Source: CBDFMG01 sp965221205 [NCBI: bacterium]
Lineage (GTDB): Bacteria; SM23-31
NCBI GenBank assembly: GCA_965221205.1
Contig: OZ244870.1
Span: 3,100,001 to 3,164,000, forward strand
Reading direction: 5' to 3'
Length of the DNA: 64,000 bases
Below, in pieces: positions 19,239 through 30,242 of this stretch; the first letter of the stretch is position 1, and every line of letters begins with the position of its first letter. The notes beneath the pieces were generated by a model that saw only the letters and a list, made by a program, of their open reading frames with translations, searched no databases and was not told the DNA's origin. A program made the translations under genes and the position numbers.

Positions 19239-21544
19239 TTATTTCCGTAACAGGTAGGTAAATTTTGCAATGAGAGTTCTATTGATGGTTACATCATTTC
19301 CGGACCCTAATAAATTTTCTTGATTATATACTAAATAAAAGTCGCTTCCGAGCTTGTAAACATAACGGAGAATAATGTTTTGTGACACTTGATTTCTGTC
19401 ATTGAAAAGCAAAGCGTCATCGACCCACTGAAAAAATCCTTTGACATAAAACTCTGTATTAAATGCATAGCTCAACCGTGCTGAAATTAAATTTGTATGA
19501 AAATCCCCCTCGGGGAGCTCGATTTTGCTGTAATTATAATCTGCACTTGCAAATACTTGAGGATGTGCTCGAATCGTTGTACTCGCTCCTCCCCCAGAAG
19601 AAGTGCCTGTAAAAAAATCTCCCCGATTTATATTTACCGAACCATGGATGGTTTTTGTCCTGCCCGAACGAAAAAGACCGCGAAATTTCGTATTAGTATA
19701 GTTCTCCTGAGGAATCATCAGACTCGGTCGCGAATTTCAAAGTTTTTATCGAAGTACTCAAATTCTCTGTCAACCGTTATGCTGAAATTTGTAGTATTTT
19801 CAAAATCCATGAAAAATGTTCCGCTTAACGTTTTGTTCAGTACCCGATTACTATAATCAGTTATATAATTTGTATTCGTTATGAAAGAGACCTGTCGTAT
19901 AGTCTGATTATTTAGGCGAGGCGATAACGTGACACCACCTTCTGTGGACTTAATATCTGTTCTTTTGACAAAACTCATTACCGGTATAAAGTCTTTATCA
20001 ATATTCAGAAAAGACAGGTTATATTGCAACAGATCCGATTTAAATCTTAGCCCGGTATTTTCTACAAAATTATTCCTTTTACCTTTTCTTTCCCGGCGAA
20101 TATGTTCCTGCACCAACCATAAAGAACGAGAATTTCTCATTGACATTGAAGTTGTGGAATCAATACCGGTCGAACGGTTATAGTCCCTATGCACTTCTTT
20201 TTTGTTCAAAAACATTATACCGAGAGCGGAGCGAGAAAATATGTCACGTTTCAATCTGAAGGAGCTAAAATTAGTTTCTGGTACAATTGTACCAACATTT
20301 TCGAGAGAAATTTTTTAGTCCGAATAGACATAAGACCCAACGAATAGCTTCCAATCTTACCGTTAAGTCGTGCTCCACCTAAGTATTGGCACTAGATTTC
20401 CGTCCGACAGACCGATTGTACGACTATGAAAAAGTTGGAAATTAGGTGCTTGACTAAACTGAGGCAGTGTTACATCATTAATGAGATTTCCACCAGGCTG
20501 TGCCTGACCGAACGAAAATGTACCTGCATCCTCTAAAAAGAAATCCCGTTTTTCCGGAAAAAAAAGATCGAAACGTGTCAGATTTACTTGCTCCTGATCC
20601 GCCTCGGTCTGCGCAAAATCAGTATTGAAAGTGAAATCTGCTGTTAATGTAGAAGTGATGCTCTTTTTTAAGTCAATTCCGAATTAACCGAGGTCATCTT
20701 TTACGAAATCATCTCGCTGCAATCCACCAGTTACAAAGGACTTAAAATCAAAATTACCCCCCATTTCAAGGCCATTAAACCGGTGACATCACCTGCCTGA
20801 GCAATACGTTCCTGACCTTCGACGCCTGCATAAAGTGGCACAAACCGCCAGATATCTTTTTCATTTTTTCTTATTATTGTGCGCACAAAATTAGCACCCC
20901 ACACAAGATTATCTCCCTCATTATACCGAAGTGTTTGCCATGGCACGAAGATTTCAAGGTACCACCCTTTTTCATTAATTGAAGATTTAGCGGCCCATAC
21001 ACCTGTCCATGCGCTATTGCGTATTCTTCCGTCTTCCCGAATGATTGCATCGTTATTGGAACCCGAGGCATTGACTATAAAATTATAAGCACTTTGATGG
21101 TCGTGAAATGTATCGAGCACTATCTCGAATCTGTCATCATTGATTTTATCTCCGTCTCTCTTCATCTCTGTAATACGAATCTTGTCAGGCTCAGAATCGT
21201 ATAATCGGACGCCAAAATAAACATTCTCATCATCATAAATAATCGCGATTTCGGTCTTTTCAATCGGAGGAGTTCCCGTATCCGGAACCCGCTGGATAAA
21301 ATTGCCCTGAAACTCCGCTTCATCCCAAACAGGATCATCGAGCAGGATCGTCGAGAACACCATCGATTTTGGGACTATTAGCGATCAGTACTGCCCGCAT
21401 TTTCTTATGGAAAGAGCTGTTTTCAGATGCGTCAGATATATTACCTGTACCCTGAGCATGGGATATTAAAGGAACAGCAAATACAATAAGTAATATTATT
21501 CCACGTGCAAATCTGAAAAACTTTTTTGGGATGCGAAGTTTCAT
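19239..21544 (-). pseudogene. DUF5916 (CBM9-like plus outer-membrane barrel) protein, many lesions
   Basis: Read from 21544: signal peptide (PLISHAQG), then a CBM9-like domain (DEAEFQGNFIQR, VYFGVRLYDSEPDKIR, NDDRFEIVLDTFHDHQSAYNF, GWYLEIFVPWQTLRY), then the DUF5916 barrel (FAQTEADQEQVNLTRF, FFPEKRDFFLEDAG). Lesions: a 13-bp tandem duplication at 21330-21355; an extra G in a G run near 20757; TAA in DDLG-stop-FGIDLKK near 20687; a broken stretch 20260-20390; and a frame change near 19720 (EIRDRV to MIPQENY). The family is outer-membrane located and of uncertain role, often beside peptidases and amidohydrolases as here. A second member is at 25102-27907. Confidence 0.8.
21330..21355 (-). repeat. 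13-bp tandem duplication causing frameshift
   Basis: CAGGATCATCGAG and CAGGATCGTCGAG stand side by side. Removing one copy restores the reading GVLDDPVWDEAEF in the DUF5916 gene. One mismatch shows the duplication is not brand new. Confidence 0.75.
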
Positions 21545-21770
21545 GGTTTAACAAGCCGCTCTGAATTTTCCTGTCAACACTCACTATAGATCAATTGAGA
21601 ATTTATTTCAATGTAATAATTGTTATTCGTCTGCATATCGTCAGAGCACTTCGGACATTTTGGAATGAAACTAAGAGATACCTAGGATTTTTTCAAGGGA
21701 CTTATTCTCCTCGTGTAACTCGTGTAATATGATTGCTTATCTGATAAAAACCGTCAATGGCTTTATCGCA

Positions 21771-23339
21771 CTACCAAGGATATGGTGAAATACGGGGGAG
21801 TTTTTCATCACGCATTGCAGCATGATACGCCATTGTTGCCAGGACGATAGATGCTTGCATAAGACCATCTGGAAAGAGGCGTTCATACACATCCATATTG
21901 GTGTGGGCATTCCAGTTATCAAACCCTTCTCTGTCATGGGTAAAATAAAAGCCCGGCAGGCCCACTTCGGCGTAGACTTCATGGTATCTTCCGGAAGTGA
22001 AAAGATGTGACATTCCAAGGCTATGCAGGGGTTTTATCCACTCGGTTAATATCCCCCGGATAGCTTCATTTCCCATGATGTTAAGGCCACGTATTCTGCC
22101 GGGACCGATATCAACATTAAAATATGCAGAAAGATTATCATAATCCTTTTTGTATTCCTTCTTTTCACGGTCGGCAAAGTGTTTGCGTACATGACTTCGG
22201 TTACCTGCTGATCCGGCTCCATCATGTCCACCCCAGAGACCTACACGAATAGTTCTCCTTGGTTTAACACCGATGGCCTTGAGAATACGTACCGCTTCCA
22301 TTGCAGTAACTGATCCGGCAGCGTTATCTATGGCACCGGTCCCGACAGGTACAGACTGAAAATGACCGCCTATTATAACTATTTCATGTGCCAGATCTGT
22401 ACCAGGAATCTCGGCGATGATGTTATGATCGAAGGACTCTCCTCTGTAAACGGTCGTCCTGATCTCGATTTCCATCTCGACAGGAATATCCTTTTCGAGG
22501 ATTCGCATTATCCGGTTATACTGTTCCACTGCCAAAACCAGCTCTGTTGGCTGGAGAGGCTTATCTTCCCACGGCTTTTCCATTCTATTGTAGTTGCTGG
22601 GAGCAACTGATCCGTAATAATGTTGAGCATCCGGGTGTACAATAGCTTCAGCACCTTCGGTAAATACAAAATTAATAATTTGCTGTCTCGTAATTTTGTC
22701 ATCAGGGGGTCTGTTTCTACCTCTCTCTTGATTGCCCAATTCAATAGCCATAACAGATTCTTGTGGAGTAAGTGGGTGTTTCTCCATTTCATCGAGCTGT
22801 TCTTCCGTCATTGTTAGTGGAGTGGCTTCAAAATGGGGTGAAATTTCCTGTACCGGTTTTATGAATACGATACGATCCCTTAATTTCCCCCGGTATTGTT
22901 CCAGATCAGCTTCCGAGGAAATTTCATCAAAATTCATGGAGAAGACGTCCGCTCGGACCTTTCCGTCAGTACCGGCCGTCCACGGCGCTGGATACCCGAT
23001 GACTCGCATATATTGGGGAGCCATCATGTGGATAGACGTGAAGGCATGCCCCCAGCCGTTACCGAACTCATACGGCTCAAGTCTGGCATTCGTGAGACCA
23101 TATTCTTTGAGACGGTCTCTCGCCCATTCTGCCGCTGCACGATATGAAGGCGTTTTAACATTCCGGGGTCCAAAAACATCGGTCAACCAGCTGGCATTTT
23201 CCATCACATCAGAATTTTCAAATTCTTCTTCCATGAGCTTATCCACTACATCCCAGTAAATCGGTTCTTGTGCAGATATAGAAGATACTATTATTAGCAT
23301 CAAAAATAGACTTGTCAACAAGGTATGCTGAGCTTTCAT
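21771..23339 (-). CDS. M28-family peptidase paralogue lacking consensus catalytic residues
   Basis: Start at MKAQHTLL with GAGGAAT 8 bp upstream; a longer frame to 23465 has no support. Signal peptide (SSISAQE), a PA-like insert, then the M28 domain. Compared with the active-looking paralogues at 51596 and 53180, the His ligand motif is GGHFQS rather than GGHFDS or GGHFDA, and the paired Glu of LWSGEEQG is replaced by LWGGHDGAG. Thus the catalytic base Glu is a His, the neighbouring zinc-ligand Glu an Asp, and the Asp next to the first His ligand a Gln. The bridging Asp (GAIDNAAGS) and the last His regions (GRYHEVY, NAHTNMD) remain. Family knowledge says these changes should abolish normal aminopeptidase activity. 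Yet the 522-codon frame is clean in a decaying neighbourhood, so it may be selected as a binding protein. Confidence 0.8.
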   Translation of the reverse strand: MKAQHTLLTSLFLMLIIVSSISAQEPIYWDVVDKLMEEEFENSDVMENASWLTDVFGPRNVKTPSYRAAAEWARDRLKEYGLTNARLEPYEFGNGWGHAFTSIHMMAPQYMRVIGYPAPWTAGTDGKVRADVFSMNFDEISSEADLEQYRGKLRDRIVFIKPVQEISPHFEATPLTMTEEQLDEMEKHPLTPQESVMAIELGNQERGRNRPPDDKITRQQIINFVFTEGAEAIVHPDAQHYYGSVAPSNYNRMEKPWEDKPLQPTELVLAVEQYNRIMRILEKDIPVEMEIEIRTTVYRGESFDHNIIAEIPGTDLAHEIVIIGGHFQSVPVGTGAIDNAAGSVTAMEAVRILKAIGVKPRRTIRVGLWGGHDGAGSAGNRSHVRKHFADREKKEYKKDYDNLSAYFNVDIGPGRIRGLNIMGNEAIRGILTEWIKPLHSLGMSHLFTSGRYHEVYAEVGLPGFYFTHDREGFDNWNAHTNMDVYERLFPDGLMQASIVLATMAYHAAMRDEKLPRISPYPW

Positions 23340-23380
23340 TGTATTATTCCTCAATGTGTTAATGCTTTTAGAATATTTCG

Positions 23381-23410
23381 ATTTAATCGTGTAAAATTTA
23401 ATCGTGTAAA
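23381..23410 (+). repeat. Perfect 15-bp tandem duplication
   Basis: ATTTAATCGTGTAAA occurs twice head to tail in the divergent promoter region between the M28 paralogue and the amidohydrolase. It could be a slippage scar or a paired regulator site. Confidence 0.6.
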
Positions 23411-23573
23411 ATAGTAAGGTATGTAATTGACTTTTACAAGTGTAATTTGTTTCTTGAGATAACACGTTTTACTAAAATTCTTGCTTATTTTTGATTATTG
23501 TTTTAATAATTTGTTAAATACATTTATATTTCTTTAATTCGCAGGAAAAATTAATCAATCAGGGAGAAATGAC

Positions 23574-24917
23574 GTGAAATTATCCAAAGTGTTATTATTT
23601 GCTATCCTGACAACTCCGTTTTTGTTATCAAATCAGGTTCACGCTCAGAGTTCGAATGATTATAAGACCATTCTAACCAATTGCAACGTGATAGACTGTA
23701 CCGGAGGTCCCGTCTTGGAAGATATGACGGTAATCATCACGGGTAACAGAATAACTGAAGTATCAGACAGGATGTATCGCGGGGAAGCTGTTGAAAACAA
23801 CAGCAGAATAATCGATCTTGACGGTGCGTACGTGCTTCCGGGATTTTGGGATAATCATTCCCATATATCTGACATTCACCCTGATGTGAATAATACGCTT
23901 GCGCATGAACATGTATTACCGGCAGTAATACGCGCAGGCAGAATGGCAATGGATGCTCTCCAAAGAGGCATCACAACTCTCAGGATGGTTGCGGAGCGAG
24001 ATTACCTCGATGTTGCATGGGGGAAAGCCTTCGATGCAGGTGTTTTTGTCGGACCGCGGATCATTTCTTCCGGACCGAGCATTTCATCAACTCATGGTGA
24101 CGCTTATGCTCCTCCTTATCCCGGTGGTAAACAAGTGAACGGTCCCAATGAAATCAGGAAAGCTGTCAGAGAAAATATCAGATATGGAGCAAGGATTATT
24201 AAAATTCAGGCAGATGTTCTCGACCGGGATGAAATTCAATCAGCAATAGAGACAGCACACAGTTTCGGGATTCCAGTGACAGCGCATTCCTCTGAAAAGG
24301 CTGCCCATATTGCTGTAGAACTCGGTATCGACTGCATTGAGCACGGGTACGGGCTCAGCGATGAAACCATACAGCTCATGGCAGATAAGGGCACGTTTTA
24401 TGATCCCACTATTGTCTGCAATTTGAGCGCTGAATATATTGCCGAGAGGGAGCAAAAAATCGCTGAACTGAACCTGAACGACGCAGATGAGATCATCGAA
24501 GGGAGGACCAAGGTGGCTTTTATTGATGAACGGACACCGAGTCATGCATTAAACCAGAGGAACATTCTTCGCAAAGCGGTAAGAGCGGGCGTCAGGGTTC
24601 TTACCGGCGGCGACGGCACCCCTATCGGAGAGCAAGTATTACTGGAAATTGAACAGCAGGTGTTATCAGGATTGACAGAAATGCAGGTATTGATCAACGC
24701 CACTCGTAATTCAGCTGAAATGATGGGTATGCTGGACGATATCGGTACAGTTGAAAAAGGCAAACTCGCTGATCTGATAATCATTGAGGATAATCCTTTG
24801 GAGCATATTTCAAATATCAGGAAACTTAAAATGGTGATCAAGGATGGAAAAATTGTGAACCTTACAAAGGACGAAGGTCTGACAAGTCTTTGGGAGTTAT
24901 ATTATACTAAAAGGTAA
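23574..24917 (+). CDS. Secreted amidohydrolase (imidazolonepropionase-like)
   Basis: GTG start with GGGAGAAATGAC ahead of it. Signal peptide ends NQVHAQS. All expected metal and catalytic positions can be found: the HxH of FWDNHSHISD (about residues 94-96), the Lys of IIKIQADV (bridging carbamate type), the His of VTAHSSEKA, the His of CIEHGYGLSD, and the Asp of LTGGDGTP. The closing GTVEKGKLADLIIIEDNPL is typical. Such exported enzymes hydrolyse cyclic or Xaa-Arg/Pro-type amides; the substrate is not decidable. It is the only intact member of the three amidohydrolase genes in this window and is divergent from the M28 paralogue. Confidence 0.85.
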   Translation: MKLSKVLLFAILTTPFLLSNQVHAQSSNDYKTILTNCNVIDCTGGPVLEDMTVIITGNRITEVSDRMYRGEAVENNSRIIDLDGAYVLPGFWDNHSHISDIHPDVNNTLAHEHVLPAVIRAGRMAMDALQRGITTLRMVAERDYLDVAWGKAFDAGVFVGPRIISSGPSISSTHGDAYAPPYPGGKQVNGPNEIRKAVRENIRYGARIIKIQADVLDRDEIQSAIETAHSFGIPVTAHSSEKAAHIAVELGIDCIEHGYGLSDETIQLMADKGTFYDPTIVCNLSAEYIAEREQKIAELNLNDADEIIEGRTKVAFIDERTPSHALNQRNILRKAVRAGVRVLTGGDGTPIGEQVLLEIEQQVLSGLTEMQVLINATRNSAEMMGMLDDIGTVEKGKLADLIIIEDNPLEHISNIRKLKMVIKDGKIVNLTKDEGLTSLWELYYTKR

Positions 24918-25101
24918 TTATGTTATTTCCTGACCACGTGTCATCACGTGTCATAATGTATCCGGCAAGGAAGCTGATGACGTAACAACCGATACTTTGA
25001 TAAAATTTCTCGAAATGGTGTTGATTTAGTTTTTGAGATGACTTTTTATTGGAGCATGTGAGACGTTTTGCGAACCTTTGAAAATATTTTTAAAATAATC
25101 G

Positions 25102-27907
25102 TTAAAAACGGTGTGTATAGTTGATCTTCGATGTCGCTCCCCGTGAGAGCAATTTTGTATCGAAATCCCATACAGAATCGCCTATATTTCTCCAATTCTG
25201 TGTATAAACCAGAAAGATGTCATTCCCGGGATTGACGGTCCACCTGAATTTGGAGAACAATCCGATCACTTCACTCACATCGTCATATTGCAGACTGCTG
25301 ATAAACGAAGACCACGGTGTCAGATGAACGCCTCCCTCAAACTGAAACAGATTTGTTATGAAATCTCCCTGAGGCAAGGTCACATCGTTGTATTGGATAC
25401 TAGATTTAATTTCAATTCCCGGATAAGGTCTGTAATTGAAGCTGAAGCTGTATTGCTTCTTTTCGCCGGACCAAAAGTCTCCCCCACTCACTATATATTG
25501 TACCGATAACGGATGATGTCCTGCAGACCATCCGGAAATTCTCCACATGTTAAACTTGTATTCTCCGGCAGGGAGTACGATTCCGTCGTGTATCTCGAAT
25601 TCTTCATCGAGCAGTTCAAATTTCCTGATTAATTGAAGCTCAAAATTGCTGCCATCTTCAAAAATGATCTCAAACAGGTTGTATTGGATATTTCTCGTTA
25701 CAAGTCTGTTCGACATATCCCAGAGGTTTCTCCACTGCCCCCACGTTTTTATTTGTCGTATCCATGGGATAAAATTCGGCCGGGGATTGAAACCGATTCT
25801 CGGTTCAACACGGCGGAAACTGTTTCTTGTTACGAATCCGACCGCCGGATCATATGCTTCTCCGAACTCTCTATACGAAACATGTCCATCAAAGAGATCG
25901 TTCGGATAATTGATCCTGATTCCGCGCGCACTGAGGTCATTAAATGATGCAGTGCCTCTATTTTCAGGATCGGTATTCCACAATAAAAACCCCTCAAATT
26001 CGAGGTTCTTATTTACCAAAAATTTCGATGTGGCTAACTTAACATCGGCTCCGATAGTATGACGGTCTTTAAGGGCAGGACTGGCATTGACCGCTTTGCC
26101 TGCTCTCCGAGTATAGATTAATCCTACTGATGATTGCTCAAAAAGTGACCGCTTGATCCTCGCAACGGAAAAATCTTCCAGCAGGAGTATCCGCATCCAG
26201 GTTCTCATCGGTCCTGACTTGAACAAATCCTATTTCATTGCGTCCGATTGTTCCGCCAAGACGCGCACCGAATACTATAGGGATCTGTACCCCTTCGGAA
26301 AGACCGATTCTTCTGCTGAAATATGGGTTTACACCATTCAGAGGAGCAAAACTAAACACACTTGATCCTTCAAGAAAAAAATCCCGCTTTTCCTGAAAGA
26401 ACAAAGGGAACCGGGTCAAATTGATTCTTCTTTGGTCAACCTCAACTTCGGCGAAATCAGTATTGATCGATACTGCGCCGCGAAGACTTGATGTAATATT
26501 ATACGAGATGTCGATACCAACATCTGACGGTGTTTCCGACTGGTCTTCGGGATTCTGCAAAAGAACTCCCTCTTCAATAACATTTGGGACGTTTTGCCTT
26601 CCGATTGTAGCGTACGGTATAATCTCAAGACCAACACCCTGCGACAAATCCTGCAGACCGTTCAATCTGCCTGCATGCACAGGACTGGTGAGCAGCTGAT
26701 TTCGTTTATGTCCGCTCCATCTTGATTCTTCACTTTTCCGCCGTATAGATCTCTGGAAATTAATGCCCCAAACATCACTTGCCGGATCGAAATTTAAGGT
26801 CTGAAATGGTATCCGTATCTCCGCTGTCCATCCCTTTTCATGCAGTGATGTTTCAACGGTCCAGATTCCATCCCACGATTTATTGACATAACCAACACCA
26901 AGAATCAATCCACCTGGTGAAACTCCACCTCCTCCCAACACGAGCACACTACTACCAACACCACCGCCTCTGCCGCCAGTCGACCCTATCAATCCATCAC
27001 CCAATAATCCTGCCGGGTTTGTTTCAAAATAGTATCCCGTTCTCCCGTCCAGAAATGTATCGATTATCCACATAAACCGGTCATCAGACGAAATGTTTAC
27101 GTCACGCTTTTTCAGATATCCGAGCACACCATCAGGATTGCTGTCATACAGATTTGCACCGATATATAGATTTTTTTCGTCATAAAGCACATAGACTTCG
27201 GTGTTTTCGGTAGCATCCAATCCTTCTGTTGGTTCCGATTGTAAAAATCCGGTTGCTGAGTCCGCACTTCTCCAAGCATCTTCGTCCAGAACACCGTCAA
27301 CGTTTATCGGACTGGACACTTGTACTGCATTGATCGATTTTCCGGTGAATGCAGGTTCTGTTCCGGGGCTGCTGTTTACGCTTGATGGAAAATCGGTCCT
27401 GTCCGGTTGTTCATTGTTGTTTTTCACATTAGCCTGGTAAAATTCATTTAAATTCCAAACTGTGTCATCTACAAACTCAATCCTGTACGGCACTATTACT
27501 CCATCCTTTGGTTCACCGAAGTCTTCAGTCGGTATTTCCCAGGTAAAACTGTTTGTAACACCGGGCTGTATCAATGTTGAAAACGTTCTTTCGAACAATA
27601 CAGGCTCAGTGCGATCATGATAGTAAACCATGAACCAGACCTGCAGCTCTTTGATTCCCGAATTTCCTGAATTTTCTAAATCGAAATATACCCGTAATGC
27701 ATCTTCGCCGACAATAAGCACATTGACCGGTCCAGATATCGAGATCGGCGCACTTCCATATTCGAATGTGGTCAGGGGAATATACATGTCGGGTTGCAAC
27801 TCATCGTGATTGACCTGGGCGTGAAGCTGAGTGGTCAAAGCCGCGAATGTCAGTACAATGAAAATATATACGATTCTATGTACTTGTATGAACACTCTTA
27901 TCAGCAT
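25102..27907 (-). pseudogene. DUF5916 protein with extra N-terminal domain, one frameshift
   Basis: Read from 27907: signal peptide (LTTQLHAQ), an additional beta-rich domain of about 150 residues not seen in the sister gene (DMYIPLTTFEYG to LNEFYQANV), a CBM9-like domain (VDGVLDEDAWRSAD, LYIGANLYDSNPDG, DDRFMWIIDTFLDGRTGYYF), then the barrel (DFAEVEVDQRRINLTRF, FFQEKRDFFLEGSSVF) to a C-terminal NYTHRF that ends in Phe as outer-membrane barrels do. One frame change near 26170: GCTGGAAGATTTTTCC reads on only if one G is dropped. Because it is the only lesion in about 930 codons and sits by short runs, it could be a sequencing error and the gene alive. A Gly-rich loop of about 40 residues interrupts the CBM9-like domain. 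Confidence 0.8.
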
Positions 27908-28314
27908 ACAGTAAAAGCCTTTGGAAAATCAAAAATTTAATGCGGATTTATATAAATATTTAGATGATTGAAAAACAGAAGCACACATAATACAATGTAA
28001 GCACTAAAATATTCAATTATAGTATTATGCGACCGCATTGTGTTTTAAAGTATATTTTTCCACCGGTTCAATAGTGAAAAATTTATATCCCGCAAATAAA
28101 ATTTCAGATAGTAATTTGGATGAAATTCGAATTTTCAAAACTTCTAACTGACAATCCCCGTATAAAATCTCAAAAAGAGGATTAACTGGATTTGTGTTGG
28201 AATTTGAGACTTTTTAAGATGTAATAAACTTGGTCAGAATGTATTTGATACTATAATATCAATTATAAAGGTATGCATCGTGTAATTACAAGTATATTCT
28301 ACTCTCTAATTATA
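27908..28314 (+). other. Intergenic, contains repeat A copy 3
   Basis: A+T-rich, no gene seen apart from the repeat at 28145-28237. The left part must hold the promoter of the minus-strand DUF5916 gene. Confidence 0.45.
28145..28237 (-). repeat. Intergenic repeat A, copy 3 (inverted)
   Basis: The reverse complement reads CTGACCAAGTTTATTACATC, then CCAACACAAATCCAGTTAAT. It matches copies 1 and 2 across 93 bp with more divergence and the same spacing. Confidence 0.65.
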
Positions 28315-28629
28315 TTATTCAACGACACAATCCAATAAACATTCATAAGCAGCCCATTTATATTTTTTCAAGGCTAATGTTTTAGGCCGTTTAGGCTTTA
28401 CATTTGACTCAATTCTGCATATAAGACAACATGTTTGATTAGACCCGTCGTTTTCATTGTCGATTAATACTTTGATATATCGAATATTGTGCTTGAAGTA
28501 ATATATTGGCCTCAGAATATTACATAGATCCTGGAGGTACTTTCCATTATTGTGATTAATATTACGGTTGGAATGGTAAGATATTACCAGAGTAATATTT
28601 GAATTTAATAGATTCGATTGAATTAAATC
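28315..28629 (-). pseudogene. Possible remnant of a RaiA/HPF-like ribosome factor
   Basis: About 104 codons without a stop and without any start codon. The second half resembles the C-terminal part of HPF/RaiA-type proteins: IRYIKVLIDNENDGSNQTCC in place of the usual acidic V.L.D.NG..GG.DK.C pattern, followed by a Lys-rich strand and WAAYECLLDCVVE. Weak by-eye similarity only; it may be chance. It lies just upstream of the IS1595 remnant. Confidence 0.25.
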
Positions 28630-28779
28630 TTATTTCAAGGTTTCCTGCAGTTGGATTCAATTAATTATTACTAACTACTTTCTAATTTCACCAACTAATT
28701 TAAACAAAGGTACTTAGGTTATTTTCGGATAACGTGTTACAGTATATTTGGAATGGAAGAAAAAGTCACTGGATTGATT

Positions 28780-29490
28780 GTTGGTACATATTGTTGGTAC
28801 ATCATGTCCCTTTTGTTCCGGGGATCGTCTGTACCATTTGCGTGATAATCCGTTTTACATGTACTCGATGTTCTTGTAAAGAGAGCCAGAAGCGGTTCAA
28901 GGACGAACTTGCTCTACTGCATTATGTTTCTTTGGAGATATCTACCAATAAAGTTGCCAGGTATTTTGGTTTTGGCTCCACGACGGTGCGAGGCACATAG
29001 ATGCTTTATCGACAGGAGATTTATGATTTCAGGAAGTGAGAAGACTTTCCGGCAAGATAAAATGTGATGCACGCTGCTTTGGTGGGAAACATACGGGAAC
29101 CAGTGGTCGCGGGAGTGCCGGTACAATAAAGGTTTTCGGCATGGTGAGACGTCACGGGAAGCTATTTACTACGATGTGACTGCCGCTTGATGAACGGAAT
29201 CAGGTACACCGCTGGGCAAGGGAGTGTCTTCTCCACTGCTCCGTTCCGTTCGTATACATCGCTGAAGTTTTTTGGTAAACAGCGTACGGTCAATCATAAC
29301 ACATAGTGCATCACGAAATGTCGTCATAGTAACGGCCTTGAGGGGTTCTGGTCAATTGCACAAGAAAGACGCTTACAGTACCATGGTGTCAGCAAAAGTC
29401 ATTGCCTGGTATACCGCAAGGAAATGGAATGGAGATACAATTACAGAAACCAAAATCTATACCATCCTTTAATCAAAATTCACGTTAGTA
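28780..29490 (+). mobile_element. Decayed IS1595-family element inside soxB
   Basis: The transposase is only readable by switching frames. Pieces: a Cys-containing ribbon (CTRCSCKESQKRF) and helix-turn-helix (LEISTNKVARYFGFGSTTV), then CFGGKHTGTSGRGSAGTIKVFG, and finally HGLEGFWSIAQERRLQYHGV followed by RYNYRNQN. These match ISXO2/IS1595 transposases with an N-terminal zinc ribbon. Many stops and shifts. No clean terminal repeats found, so the ends are approximate. Downstream of it the soxB frame starts abruptly. Confidence 0.6.
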
Positions 29491-29525
29491 CGCTTTTGAC
29501 ATAATGACCTAAACAAATATAGATC

Positions 29526-29785
29526 GGATCCAACGCCAATGGGCCGGAATTTGCGAAATGTCCCCCGACTATAGTCCGATCATGGGGATAACTCCAGTGA
29601 AGGGGTTATTAGTGGATGTCGGATGGGGAACGTACGGTTTCAAATCTGCCACGATTTCAGGCAAAATGTTAGCAGAATTGATCGCGACTGATAAGACTCC
29701 GGAACTGATCGTTCCTTTTCGTTTGTCACGGTTTCTTGAAAATGAACTTGTTGGAGAAAAAGCAACGGCATCGGTTAGCCATTAA
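29526..29785 (+). pseudogene. soxB: Sarcosine oxidase beta subunit, C-terminal fragment
   Basis: The frame opens mid-domain with IQRQWAGICEMSPDYSPIMG and continues with VDVGWGTYGFKSATISGK, PFRLSRFLENELVGEKATASVSH and a stop. This is the C-terminal fifth (about 86 of about 400 residues) of the FAD-binding beta subunit of heterotetrameric sarcosine oxidase. All the N-terminal FAD-binding part is gone, replaced upstream by the IS1595 remnant. It cannot function. Order soxB-soxD-soxA-soxG follows the classic operon. Confidence 0.85.
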
Positions 29786-29963
29786 GTATATTTTCAATTA
29801 TTCTACGCACTATTATATATAGCAGACACACTGTTCATTAGTGTTTTTTGCGAACATTTCACGTTTTATACGGTAAGAATATTGAATGATCCGGTCATGG
29901 TAGAAATACTGTTGTCCGCAATCTTTAAAGCCAAGGGCTCAAATGCTCTTAAGGAAGTAAATC

Positions 29964-30242
29964 ATGATAATTCTATCTTGTCACAATTGCGGAGATCGAA
30001 ACGTCAGTGAATTCCGTTTTGGCGGAGAGCACATTCCGCGCCCTGAAGATCCTTCTGCATGCAGCGATTCAGATTGGACCGATTATCTTTATTCTCGCAG
30101 CAACAGAATGGACATCAAAATAGAGTGGTGGTATCATAACGCCGGTTGCGAGCTTTGGTTTCTTGCTGAAAGAAACACACTGACCAACCAGGTTATAAAA
30201 ATCTATCTCTGGCAACAAAAATCCATTGTAGGAGAAGAATAA
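29964..30242 (+). CDS. soxD: Sarcosine oxidase delta subunit
   Basis: TTAAGGAAG stands before the ATG. The 92-residue protein has the zinc-binding pattern of SoxD: SCHNCGDRNVSEF at the N-terminus, then the GGEHIPRPEDP and DWTDYLYSRSN motifs, the tryptophan-rich IEWWYHNAGCELWFLAERNT, and a Thr-Asn that closes the family motif. It is the only member of the sox operon with an uninterrupted frame. Alone it has no enzymatic role; it normally scaffolds the zinc site in the complex. Its stop abuts the TTG start of soxA. Confidence 0.85.
   Translation: MIILSCHNCGDRNVSEFRFGGEHIPRPEDPSACSDSDWTDYLYSRSNRMDIKIEWWYHNAGCELWFLAERNTLTNQVIKIYLWQQKSIVGEE

Noticed and set aside
22732-23259. 175-codon plus-strand frame inside the M28 paralogue
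   Set aside because: Antisense shadow of a clean M28 gene with signal peptide and ribosome site.
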